From Bacillota bacterium (GTDB lineage Bacteria > Bacillota > Clostridia > Oscillospirales > Ruminococcaceae), in contig JAEZKF010000004.1 of assembly GCA_023415575.1 (NCBI GenBank), positions 1-57,603 on the forward strand: DNA of 57,603 nucleotides, read 5' to 3'. This document shows positions 50,841-57,603 of this stretch, one piece after another (positions within the stretch are counted from its first letter, which is position 1; the number at the start of each line of letters is the position of its first letter). The translations under genes and the position numbers were made by a program. The notes under the pieces are model-generated. The model made no database searches and had not been told where the DNA came from. It saw only the letters and a list, made by a program, of their open reading frames with translations.

Positions 50841-51628
50841 GGATAAAAAAATACTTAGCAGTGATGTCAAGCGAGCTTAAAAACGCCATTGTCTACCGCG
50901 GGAGTGCATGGCTGCGCGCCGGACTTGATTTGGTTATGGTGGTGCTTTCCTACCTCTTGTGGAGCGCAATCTTTCGGGGTGCAGAAACCTATAACGGCTT
51001 TACCCTGCCCGAGATGACCACCTATTATCTATTGGGCGGCATCCTGTCCTCCCTCACCCAGTCGGATGGGCTGCTCTATGACTTTTCGCATGAGATAAAG
51101 ACCGGAAACTACGCAAAGTATATGGTTAAACCCATGTCCCCGCTTGTGTATTTTGTGAGTGCAAGCTTTGCACGGGCACTCTTTCCCATCCTGTCCAAGG
51201 GGATTGTGCTGTCGGGTGCCATGTTTCTGTTTGCGCGGTATTTCACCCCGCTAAACCCGCTTGATGTATTGTGCGCCCTGCCCGTCATCCTGCTTGGAGG
51301 GGTGCTGAATATGCTTATCCAGTTTATCATCACCATGTTTACCTTCCGCTTAACGGATATCGGCTTTGTTTTTGTCATCCACCATATTGTCGTGACCTTC
51401 CTTTCGGGCGGACTCATACCGCTTAACATGGTGTTCGGGGAGGGCGCTGCAAAGTGGGTGCCGTTTTCCTATACCATCTACTACCCTGTGCTGCTGTGTA
51501 TGGGTAAGTCCGATATCACAGCAGCAGTGGCTTCGCTTATCCTGTTTGTGTGGGTGATAATCTTTTGGGCAGCCGGCATTATTTTGATGCGGCGTGCACC
51601 CAGACACTTTGAGGGGGTGGGGCTATGA
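50837..51628 (+). CDS. ABC-2 type exporter permease (PF06182-like)
   Basis: A 263-residue membrane protein with six predicted spans, in the pattern of the ABC2_membrane_6 family of drug or viologen exporters. The N-terminal MSSELKNAIVYRGSAWLRAG before span 1 and the GNYAKYMVKPMSPLVYFV segment are characteristic. It begins 4 nt before the end of the ATPase frame (ATGA) and overlaps the next permease by 4 nt. The two permeases should form a heterodimer with the ATPase encoded by the broken gene. Substrate unknown. Confidence 0.87.
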   Translation: MRIKKYLAVMSSELKNAIVYRGSAWLRAGLDLVMVVLSYLLWSAIFRGAETYNGFTLPEMTTYYLLGGILSSLTQSDGLLYDFSHEIKTGNYAKYMVKPMSPLVYFVSASFARALFPILSKGIVLSGAMFLFARYFTPLNPLDVLCALPVILLGGVLNMLIQFIITMFTFRLTDIGFVFVIHHIVVTFLSGGLIPLNMVFGEGAAKWVPFSYTIYYPVLLCMGKSDITAAVASLILFVWVIIFWAAGIILMRRAPRHFEGVGL

Positions 51629-52422
51629 TGAAACGGTTTATGCACGAACTCAGGGTTATCCGAACCTTGGCAAAGCTCAAGATGTCGACTGCCATGATGT
51701 ACCGCGCGAGCTTCTGGGCAGCCTTTTGTGCAGACCTCACCCTATTTGCGCTTCAGCTTGTGTTTTTCGGCATCATCTCAAAGGGTGGTAATATCGGAGA
51801 TTGGAATGTCTGGCACCTGACGGTGTTTACCGGGTCGTTCATTATACTCGACGGTTTGTTTATGTCCACCTGGTTCTTTGGGCTGATCTCTCTGCCGGAA
51901 AAGATACGCACCGGCTCGCTCGACCTTATCATTACAAAGCCGGTCAATACCCTGTGCTATGCATCCTTTTGCGAGTTTGATGTCGGCTCGTTTGCCCTGT
52001 GCGGTGTTGGAATTATCATCACGGGAACAGGTGCGGCGAATCTGGGCGTTCTGACCCTGCAAAACTGCCTGAAGTTTATCTTTGCGATACTTCTCATGTT
52101 TCTGCTTTTATACTCCCTAAGCTTACTATCCCGATGCAGTGCCTTTTGGCTGACCAGAACGGATGCCTTGCAGGATGTTGAAAACACATTAGTTGAGATG
52201 TCCTTCCGCCTGCCCGCCCCCGCCATTTACGGCGTGTGGAGGATTGTACTGTTTATCATTTTGCCCTATGGGCTGATAGCAAACCTGCCGTCGGTGGCCC
52301 TGTTTGGGCAGCTAAACCCGCTATATTGGCTCATTTGCATCGGCGTTACGTTATTCTTCTTTATGCTGTCGCTGTTTCTTTGGAAAATAGGGATGAAGCG
52401 TTACGATAGTGCTAGCGCGTGA
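51625..52422 (+). CDS. ABC-2 type exporter permease, second subunit
   Basis: A 265-residue membrane protein, homologous in layout to the preceding gene: the start MKRFMHELRVIRTLAKLKM, then STAMMYRASFWAAFCADL before span 1, and LPEKIRTGSLDLIITKPVNTL in the middle, the same position as GNYAKYMVKPMSP in its partner. It has six predicted spans. The start at 51625 overlaps the preceding gene by 4 nt (ATGA). The operon ends at terminator 52428-52462. Together with the preceding permease and the ATPase it would make an ABC exporter. Confidence 0.87.
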   Translation: MMKRFMHELRVIRTLAKLKMSTAMMYRASFWAAFCADLTLFALQLVFFGIISKGGNIGDWNVWHLTVFTGSFIILDGLFMSTWFFGLISLPEKIRTGSLDLIITKPVNTLCYASFCEFDVGSFALCGVGIIITGTGAANLGVLTLQNCLKFIFAILLMFLLLYSLSLLSRCSAFWLTRTDALQDVENTLVEMSFRLPAPAIYGVWRIVLFIILPYGLIANLPSVALFGQLNPLYWLICIGVTLFFFMLSLFLWKIGMKRYDSASA

Positions 52423-52427
52423 TATGC

Positions 52428-52462
52428 AAAAACGGGAGTGCGTTGCACTCCCGTTTTTTATT
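52428..52462 (+). terminator. Terminator of ABC exporter operon
   Basis: aacgggagtgc and gcactcccgtt form a perfect 11-bp stem around GTT, followed by TTTTAT. It may also serve the leftward gene ending at 52498. Confidence 0.9.
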
Positions 52463-52497
52463 AGAACAAAGCTGATATGTAATTCTAGAGGCGGATA

Positions 52498-53166
52498 TTA
52501 TCTTCCCACTGGGCAGATGACGCGGCAGGTGTTGCAGTTGCACACCGCATATCCCTTTTCGTTAAACGAATAGGTATGCTCGCGGCAGCGTTTTTGGATG
52601 ACTGTAACGCCGTCCAAGGCATGGGACGGGCATTTATCAAGGCACAAACGGCAGCCGGGAAGGCACATCTCGCGTGATGGCGGGTCTGACTCGAGCTCAA
52701 GGTTAGTCAGAATCATCCCGATGTTAACCATATTGCCAAAAGCCTTGTGGATAAACAGGGTGTTCTTTCCGAGACTTCCAAGGCCCGCGAGCATAGCCGC
52801 ATGGCGCATGGAAAGAAGTGCCCTGCCCTCCTTGTTTTCGGCATCCCAGTATTCATAGGGGTCGTCGCAGGGCATGGGCACGGCAACGCCGCCTAAGTCT
52901 TCGATGGCAACACTCGCTTTGCGCGCTATGCTGTCAATCTCATCATTAATCTTCATATTCGCATGATGGTACACAATGCGCGGGCTGACCTTTTTGAGTC
53001 CGTTTGATAGGCGCTTGATAAATACCACTACACTGCGGCAGTCGGGATAAACATCGGTGGGGTGAAAGCCCTTGGGGGCATCCGAGAACGCGTCGATGTG
53101 GCCAAACCCGCAGTCATCCGCGCCGAGGTCCAGCAAAAGCTTTCTGATCCTCTCTTTCATGGCCAT
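52498..53166 (-). CDS. QueG-like double 4Fe-4S protein
   Basis: A 222-residue cytoplasmic iron-sulfur protein. Residues 1-150 resemble the cobalamin-binding part of epoxyqueuosine reductase (LGADDCGFGHID, MRHAAMLAGLGSLGKNTLFI). The C-terminal part has C168-x3-C172-x2-C175-x3-C179 and then C194 with C209/C211/C214/C218, so two [4Fe-4S] clusters are likely. It is shorter than true QueG (about 380 residues), which lacks nothing like the C-terminal repeats here; I therefore do not assign tRNA-modification activity. The start at 53166 has AAGGAC upstream. It is downstream of the M20 gene by 25 nt and may be co-transcribed. Confidence 0.75.
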   Translation of the reverse strand: MAMKERIRKLLLDLGADDCGFGHIDAFSDAPKGFHPTDVYPDCRSVVVFIKRLSNGLKKVSPRIVYHHANMKINDEIDSIARKASVAIEDLGGVAVPMPCDDPYEYWDAENKEGRALLSMRHAAMLAGLGSLGKNTLFIHKAFGNMVNIGMILTNLELESDPPSREMCLPGCRLCLDKCPSHALDGVTVIQKRCREHTYSFNEKGYAVCNCNTCRVICPVGR

Positions 53167-53191
53167 CTGTCCTTTCTCTTAAAGTCAAACG

Positions 53192-54505
53192 TTACAGCTT
53201 GCGAATTAGGTTTAAATAGAAGTTTACGCACTCATCCACCTTGGCGATATGAATGCGCTCATCGTTTGCGTGGATGGAAGCGCGGTCTTCCTTTGAAAGC
53301 CGTAGGGGGGTAAAGCGATAAACGTGGTCTGAGATGCGGCAGAAGTGTCTTGAATCAGTGCACGCCATCATGAGATAGGGGGTTACGAGAATATCCTTCC
53401 AGCTTTCGTTGATGGTTTGTTCAAGTATATCAAAGCGCTCATCCAGCTTTGAGATTTTGCTGGGCTCGGATGCGTAAATCTTGGTAACCTTAACATTGCT
53501 GCCCGCAAGCTTCTGAATCCGCGCAATCGTGCCGTCTACGGTATCTCCCTGCAAAATGCGGAAGTTCGCGGTGGCAGATGCGGTCTTGGGCAAAACGTTT
53601 GCCTGAGCGCTGCCCTTTGCCATCGTAAAGGCACAGGTGGTACGGGTCATGGCAGCAAGCTCGCCGCCGCTTTTACGGAAGATGAGCTTTACAATCGGGG
53701 CAGTCAGCCAGAGGTTTGAAAAGATAAAGCGGATTGCACCTTTTTCGGAGTTTTGGGCAAGCTTCTTTAGCATCGTGTGCACGGGCAGGACTAAGTCTTG
53801 CTTAAAGGGTTTTTTCTCAATACGGCAGATGGCTTTTGCCACCTTGCCAAGCGCCGTGATGTTGGGCGGCGAGGAGGCGTGCCCTGCGGTGGACTCTGCA
53901 GTCAGCATCAAATCCGCCATACCCTTTTCGGCAATGCCGATTACGGCGCAGTCCTTGGTAACGCCCGGGAAGATGTCCGAGACAATGGCGCCGCCTTCGT
54001 CGAGCACAAAGCCAAGCTTGATACCGCGCTGCTCAAGCAAATCCACGATTGCGGGGGCGGATGGACCCATTATCTCCTCGTCGCCGGAGAAGGCAAAGTA
54101 CAAGTCATTTTGCGGAACAAAGCCCTCTGCAAGCTTCTGCTCGGCGGCTTCCAGTATGGCGCAAAGGGTTGTCTTGGTATCGAGGGTGCCGCGTCCCCAC
54201 ATAACATCATCCTTGATGATGCCCTCAAACGGCGGCTCCTGCCAGCCGTCGCTGACCGCTACGACATCATAGTGGGCCATGAGGGCGCTGGGGTTAGCAC
54301 TGCTCTTTCCGGCAAGATGCAGCAATATCCCGCTCTGCCCAACCTGCTCATAGGTGCAGCGGGCAAATACATTGGGATAGCGTTCTTTTAAATAGGAGCG
54401 AAAGCCCTCAAACTGGTCGCGGTTTGCATCGGGCTCGCCGCGAACCGAGATGGTCTTGTAGGTAATCATTTTAGCAAGAGACTCCACCGCTCTGCTGTAC
54501 GGCAT
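53192..54505 (-). CDS. M20-family metallopeptidase/deacylase
   Basis: A 437-residue zinc enzyme of the M20 family, which cleaves peptides or N-acyl amino acids in the cytoplasm. The metal site is visible: AHYDVV with His78 and Asp80, GRGTLDTK with Asp109, and the catalytic/metal pair GDEE (Glu143/Glu144). The dimerisation domain lies in the middle (about 190-300). The substrate class is closest to carboxypeptidase S-like members. I take the ATG at 54505 with GGAATGG upstream. It lies 28 nt after a membrane-protein gene and is read in the same direction as the DUF5058 pair, which suggests uptake and hydrolysis of one class of compound. Confidence 0.9.
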   Translation of the reverse strand: MPYSRAVESLAKMITYKTISVRGEPDANRDQFEGFRSYLKERYPNVFARCTYEQVGQSGILLHLAGKSSANPSALMAHYDVVAVSDGWQEPPFEGIIKDDVMWGRGTLDTKTTLCAILEAAEQKLAEGFVPQNDLYFAFSGDEEIMGPSAPAIVDLLEQRGIKLGFVLDEGGAIVSDIFPGVTKDCAVIGIAEKGMADLMLTAESTAGHASSPPNITALGKVAKAICRIEKKPFKQDLVLPVHTMLKKLAQNSEKGAIRFIFSNLWLTAPIVKLIFRKSGGELAAMTRTTCAFTMAKGSAQANVLPKTASATANFRILQGDTVDGTIARIQKLAGSNVKVTKIYASEPSKISKLDERFDILEQTINESWKDILVTPYLMMACTDSRHFCRISDHVYRFTPLRLSKEDRASIHANDERIHIAKVDECVNFYLNLIRKL

Positions 54506-54533
54506 AATAGAACCATTCCTTTCTTTATATGGG

Positions 54534-55190
54534 TTATAACAGGTTCTTCTTATACAGTACCCTGGCGGCACCGATGCTGATCAGCGCTGCAACGGGCACC
54601 AACACACCCACCGAACCCGCAAGAGAAGGCACTAGGATAAACAGGATAATCATCGCAACCATGGGGGTTACGGCAATCTTCCAGCTCTTTGAGATATACA
54701 CAACACCAAGACCGCCAAACAGGGCCGGCAGGATGTTATCAAACGCAGGCTTTAAGACGGGCGACTCCAGCAGCGGTGTGAGCGGAATCAAAAGCAAAAC
54801 ACCTGCAACAATGATGAGCGTTGTGGTGATGGAGGACACCGAAATCGCTATGGTGGAGATGACCTCTCCCTCATCGCTGCCGGGTGCAACATCCGCCGCC
54901 TCCATAGCAGAGAGGGCACAGGGCACCTTGAGGTTGGTGAGGTTGCCCGTTACAAAGCCAAGATAGGTTCCCGCATTGCCGAGCATGGGCGCGTAGGTGA
55001 ATACCTCAATGGCACATACCGTCCAGAAGATGGGGGCTACCCCCAGCAGGCCCTGCAAAACCTTTACAACATCAGGCCAAGCATCATAGGCGATGCAAAA
55101 CACCACGGGCACTGCAAACATCATAATCAGTGCCGCAACCATCCATATGCGTCCGTAAAAATGGACCGAATCTTCATAATTTCTTTTCAT
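54534..55190 (-). CDS. Integral membrane protein paired with DUF5058
   Basis: A 218-residue membrane protein with about six spans. A notable segment is EVFTYAPMLGNAGTYLGFVTGNLTNLKVPCALSA, with many small residues and conserved asparagines, which looks like a transport core. I do not recognise the family with certainty. It lies 16 nt after the DUF5058 gene and 28 nt before the M20 gene. The two membrane proteins probably form one transporter. The start at 55190 has GGAGGTAGC upstream. Confidence 0.72.
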   Translation of the reverse strand: MKRNYEDSVHFYGRIWMVAALIMMFAVPVVFCIAYDAWPDVVKVLQGLLGVAPIFWTVCAIEVFTYAPMLGNAGTYLGFVTGNLTNLKVPCALSAMEAADVAPGSDEGEVISTIAISVSSITTTLIIVAGVLLLIPLTPLLESPVLKPAFDNILPALFGGLGVVYISKSWKIAVTPMVAMIILFILVPSLAGSVGVLVPVAALISIGAARVLYKKNLL

Positions 55191-55206
55191 CTTCTGCTAC
55201 CTCCCT

Positions 55207-55908
55207 TTATATAATCGCATGAAACAGGATGGCTAGTGCCATCGCACCGATCATGCTAAAGGGCAGTGCATAGTTGCGCAGCCATTCGGCACCGCACTTT
55301 TTGATAATCACGCCGCAGCCTGCCATGATGATAGCAGAGCTTAAAAGGGTCAGCACCGACATCAGTCCGCCCGAAATACCCATGCCGAGGAAGGCGGAAA
55401 TCATGCCGAGAAACAGGGCAGTCATAAAGATGTCGCCCCACTTCTCGTCGCGATTCTTCATTTTATTGAGTCCGCCGCGCAGCTTTTTCAAAAACAGCGG
55501 TACGATAATTAATGGTGTGATGCAGCCGCTGGCCATAACCCAAATGATTGCAGAAAACACCTTGGGGTCGGTGATACTATCGGTAATGGACAGCCCGAAC
55601 GCATTTGCGGCGGCCTCTGCTGCAGGTAACTCATATGTAACCGCGCCGATAACGCTGAGGCGAATCCACGGCAGCGCAACACCCAAAGCCTTTGATAGGG
55701 TGATAAGCGCAAGCAAAATGGAAATAGACGGTGTGATGGTGAAGATGATAGACGATATGGCCGCCTTCTTCATTACCTTGCCGTCAATGCCCAGTGCCTT
55801 GCCTTGCTTGATTGCTTTGATTAGGAAGAATACCGATTGTGCTATGACGAATAGTGCTACGAATGAACCCAGTGCAAACATGACCGCACCGTTTTTAAAG
55901 TCGTTCAA
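55207..55908 (-). CDS. DUF5058-like membrane protein
   Basis: A 233-residue membrane protein with about seven spans. The N-terminal NDFKNGAVMFALGSFVALFV and IKAIKQGKALGIDGKVMKKA match the DUF5058 pattern as I know it. I set the start at TTG 55908, with GGAGAG 8 nt upstream; the longer frame to 55938 has no ribosome site. It is the first gene of a leftward set with the second membrane protein and the M20 peptidase. Transport of small amino-acid conjugates is a reasonable guess from the neighbours, not shown by the sequence. Confidence 0.8.
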   Translation of the reverse strand: MNDFKNGAVMFALGSFVALFVIAQSVFFLIKAIKQGKALGIDGKVMKKAAISSIIFTITPSISILLALITLSKALGVALPWIRLSVIGAVTYELPAAEAAANAFGLSITDSITDPKVFSAIIWVMASGCITPLIIVPLFLKKLRGGLNKMKNRDEKWGDIFMTALFLGMISAFLGMGISGGLMSVLTLLSSAIIMAGCGVIIKKCGAEWLRNYALPFSMIGAMALAILFHAII

Positions 55909-56008
55909 AGCTATCTCTCCATTTCTTTTGCAAGCCAAAAACGGCGAATTTTATGTATTCAAGAATACCACAAGGGTTTTTTATTGTACAGTATATGCTG
56001 TGATATTT

Positions 56009-56037
56009 TTGACAATCGCTTTGTTGCATGATACCAT
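56009..56037 (+). promoter_or_regulatory. Promoter of the 56071 gene
   Basis: -35 TTGACA (56009-56014), 17-nt spacer, -10 TACCAT (56032-56037), about 34 nt before the start codon. Divergent from the DUF5058 operon. Confidence 0.6.
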
Positions 56038-56070
56038 ATGTATACAAGCTGCCATTTGGGGGTATGACGA

Positions 56071-56838
56071 ATGGACAAGGCACGCTTTCTTGCCGCCTGC
56101 GAGCTCGTATTAAACAAGCGGCGCGAGGCAGCCGGAATCGGAACGCTGGGCGAAAAGGCCCTGCACGCCGTGTTAAAGCACTATCTATGCCCGGATGAGC
56201 AGACCCACGAGGTGCCCGTCGGCCGGTTTGTTGCGGATATCCTGTGTGAAGACGGCATTTTCGAGATACAGACCCGCGGGTTTGAAAAGCTGCGGGAAAA
56301 GCTTGCCTACTTTCTCACACTTGGGCCGGTAACGGTGGTGTATCCTCTGCCCCACACCAAATGGCTGTCGTGGATTGACGAGGAAACCGGCGAGGTGAGC
56401 AAGAAACGCAAGTCTCCCAAAACGGGCACGGCATATGAGGCCTTCTTTGAGCTGTATAGGATTAAGCCCCTGCTTTGTCATCCCAACCTGCGGCTTCGGA
56501 TTATGCTCATTGATGTGGAGGATTACCGCCGCCTAAACGGGTGGAGTATGGACAAAAAGCGTGGTTCCAGCCGCAGCGAGCGCATCCCGGTGGCGCTCGC
56601 GGGTGAGGTTGTCATTAATACTCCCGCCGATTATGCCCAGCTTATTCCCGATATGCAGGAAGAGTATTTTACCTCCAAAGACTATGCGGCGGCTGCAAAA
56701 CTGCCGCTTTACAAGGCGCAGACTGCGCTCAACGTCCTTTGCTCGGTCGGTGTCATTGAAAAAGCGGGTAAGCGAGGGCGGCTGCAGCTGTACTCGCAAG
56801 CCATGCCAGATAAGGGCGCATCCGATGTCGATACATAA
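56071..56838 (+). CDS. Unknown protein, possible PD-(D/E)XK nuclease fold
   Basis: A 255-residue soluble protein that I do not recognise. Residues 26-70 show a pattern like the PD-(D/E)XK core: GEKALH with Glu28 on a helix, VGRFVADIL with Asp56, and IFEIQTRGF with Glu65 and Gln67 on the next strand. Gln67 replaces the usual lysine, as happens in some members. The C-terminal part (about 200-245: SKDYAAAAKLPLYKAQTALNVLCSVGVIEKAG) looks like a winged helix that could bind DNA. No signal peptide. The start at 56071 has GGGGGT upstream. Single gene with its own promoter and terminator. The nuclease idea is inference from motif spacing only. Confidence 0.6.
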   Translation: MDKARFLAACELVLNKRREAAGIGTLGEKALHAVLKHYLCPDEQTHEVPVGRFVADILCEDGIFEIQTRGFEKLREKLAYFLTLGPVTVVYPLPHTKWLSWIDEETGEVSKKRKSPKTGTAYEAFFELYRIKPLLCHPNLRLRIMLIDVEDYRRLNGWSMDKKRGSSRSERIPVALAGEVVINTPADYAQLIPDMQEEYFTSKDYAAAAKLPLYKAQTALNVLCSVGVIEKAGKRGRLQLYSQAMPDKGASDVDT

Positions 56839-56859
56839 TCACATATATATGCATTAACG

Positions 56860-56893
56860 ACCCGCTTGTGTAACTTACACAGGCGGTTTTTAT
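56860..56893 (+). terminator. Terminator of the 56071 gene
   Basis: ccgcttgtgtaa pairs with ttacacaggcgg, with a G-U pair, followed by TTTTTATT. It starts 23 nt after the stop codon. Confidence 0.85.
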
Positions 56894-57012
56894 TGCTCGC
56901 TGGCCGTAAGACCTGCCTTTCACCAAACTCCGATAAGAAACGTATAATGGTTTAGGCAAACTGCGACCATCCGGCATGAGAATAGGGCTGATTGATTAAG
57001 GCAGGTGAGATT

Positions 57013-57183
57013 ATGCGCAGAAGATGTCCCAGAAGGCGAACCGCCACTTTCCCGCTTATCGCTTTTTCTATGGGTCTTGGAATATTCCTGTCCTGGTTTT
57101 GCTCCATCCGCTTTACCATCATCCTCTGCTCGCTTCTCATCATCTGTCTGGGGCTGCGGTTTTTAAAGAACTGTTGGTGGTAA
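57013..57183 (+). CDS. Small membrane protein before spoVM
   Basis: A 56-residue protein with a basic N terminus (MRRRCPRRRTATF) and two hydrophobic segments (PLIAFSMGLGIFLSWFCS and FTIILCSLLIICLGLRFL). Small proteins of this shape are common in spore-forming Clostridia, but I know of no defined function. ATG 57013 has AGGTGAG upstream. It lies 49 nt before spoVM in the same direction and may be read with it. Confidence 0.6.
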   Translation: MRRRCPRRRTATFPLIAFSMGLGIFLSWFCSIRFTIILCSLLIICLGLRFLKNCWW

Positions 57184-57232
57184 CGTTGCACGGCATCGGG
57201 CATAATTCGAATCATTTAAAGAGGTGAGCATT

Positions 57233-57316
57233 GTGAAGGTCATTGTTGTGAAAAGCCCGAGGTTTTTATCGGGGATTCTGCGCTTCTTGTTTGGGATTAA
57301 AAAACAGGACACTTGA
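57233..57316 (+). CDS. spoVM: Stage V sporulation protein M
   Basis: A 27-residue amphipathic peptide, MKVIVVKSPRFLSGILRFLF followed by GIKKQDT. It matches SpoVM in length and layout: a short start, the proline at residue 9 needed for membrane-curvature recognition, then KFLGGI/RFLSGI and a basic tail. SpoVM marks the convex forespore membrane and anchors SpoIVA and the coat in the mother cell. The start is GTG 57233 with GAGGTGAG upstream. The gene shows that the organism, or its recent ancestor, forms endospores. Expression is expected from a sigma-E promoter, which I cannot identify. Confidence 0.85.
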   Translation: MKVIVVKSPRFLSGILRFLFGIKKQDT

Positions 57317-57357
57317 TGCTACATAAGGTCTGCACAACTGCAGGCCACCGATAAAAC

Positions 57358-57428
57358 AGCGCCCGGTCTGCGGCTAGTCCCCCCACCGCGGGCCGGGCAG
57401 AGATGTTCCCCCAAAGCGGGGATTTTCA
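57358..57428. other. Two GC-rich hairpins after spoVM
   Basis: gcccggtctgcgg (57361-57373) pairs with ccgcgggccgggc (57386-57398) through several wobble pairs. A smaller stem, CCCC/GGGG, follows at 57407-57421 with attttc after it. They may end spoVM transcription; I see no gene between 57317 and 57477. Confidence 0.4.
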
Positions 57429-57477
57429 CATATAAAGCTAGTATTGCAGGTACAAAAAAGGAGCCTGAACACGAAAT

Positions 57478-57603
57478 TGAACCGAACCAGTAAAAACGGA
57501 CAATAGACAAAGAGCCCCCTGATGTAGGAAAATAGAACTACATCAGGGGGTATTTGTATGAGCAAGAGGAAATGGACAAACATCCGAGCGCTCGAAGGAC
57601 TAA
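57478..57603 (+). mobile_element. Left end of an IS3-like insertion sequence (runs off window)
   Basis: From 57478 the sequence reads tgaaccgaaccagtaaaaac then ggacaatag, which resembles the left terminal repeat of IS3-family elements (TG start, then a CC-rich and GGACA part). A perfect 13-bp hairpin follows (57515-57527 with 57538-57550), and then a start codon at 57558 for a protein with a transposase-orfA-like start. The right end lies outside the window, so target duplication cannot be seen. Identity is moderately sure. Confidence 0.55.
57558..57603 (+). CDS. Start of IS3-type transposase helix-turn-helix subunit (partial)
   Basis: Only 15 codons are present: MSKRKWTNIRALEGL. Such a start resembles the N terminus of OrfA-type helix-turn-helix proteins of IS3-like elements. 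The GGGGG that would serve as ribosome site lies in the 3' arm of the hairpin 57515-57550, so translation may be low until the hairpin opens, as in elements that protect themselves from outside transcription. Confidence 0.5.
   Translation, partial: MSKRKWTNIRALEGL

Noticed and set aside
1..57603. CRISPR array, rRNA operon or replication origin
   Set aside because: No regularly spaced direct repeats, no rRNA signature sequences and no DnaA-box cluster near dnaA-type genes were found.

Overview
The window looks like a chromosome segment of a spore-forming Firmicute of class Clostridia, probably near the Oscillospiraceae/Ruminococcaceae. The basis is strong AGGAGG-type ribosome sites, frequent GTG and TTG starts, the rpoB-rpoC and rpsL-rpsG-fusA-tuf strings, a mecA adaptor gene, and a 27-codon spoVM at 57233-57316. 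Base composition is near 50% GC. The taxonomic placement is an inference from family content, not a database match.

Layout. Positions 1-3.3 kb carry two tandem paralogous secreted or wall-anchored proteins that share a promoter-proximal palindrome, a small CD3324-type DNA-binding protein, a GNAT acetyltransferase and tRNA-Leu(UAA). At 3.4-8.7 kb a leftward cluster encodes RnfC-, D-, E- and A-like subunits, a membrane-anchored PF13200-type protein and a 92-residue peptide carrying the sodium-site motif of decarboxylase beta subunits. This Rnf cluster has no rnfG or rnfB, and most cofactor-binding residues are replaced. It is the most unusual system in the window. At 8.9-14.1 kb lie mecA, rpe, a GC-rich structured element without a convincing gene, and an ECF transporter with both ATPase domains fused in one chain. 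At 14.2-26.7 kb is the leftward core block tuf, fusA, rpsG, rpsL, rpoC and rpoB with recognisable promoters and terminators.

Rightward of that, 26.5-26.9 kb holds a candidate small RNA opposite the rpoB promoter. An ECF sigma/anti-sigma/membrane-protein operon follows (27.0-29.4 kb), then an acyl-CoA thioesterase, an isolated holin-endolysin cassette (30.2-31.4 kb), and the leftward genes rqcH, a Nif3-family gene, trmK, an MFS-like gene and a DUF1858 gene. A HlyD-like adaptor and a MacB-like permease (37.2-39.6 kb) have no ATPase beside them. At 39.6-46.8 kb there are a lipase-like hydrolase, a DUF3021/LytTR pair, a GNAT enzyme, a GH3 lipoprotein, DUF1893, an ECF S component and an aldo/keto reductase with ferredoxin motifs.

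The last part has tRNA-Leu(CAG) next to a duplicated remnant of its own 3' end, a candidate 300-nt structured RNA, a MutS2-like protein without the Smr domain, and an ABC exporter operon whose ATPase gene is broken by one extra base. It continues with a QueG-like iron-sulfur protein, an M20 peptidase with two membrane proteins, a possible PD-(D/E)XK-fold protein, spoVM, and the left end of an IS3-like element at the window edge. No rRNA and no CRISPR array were seen.
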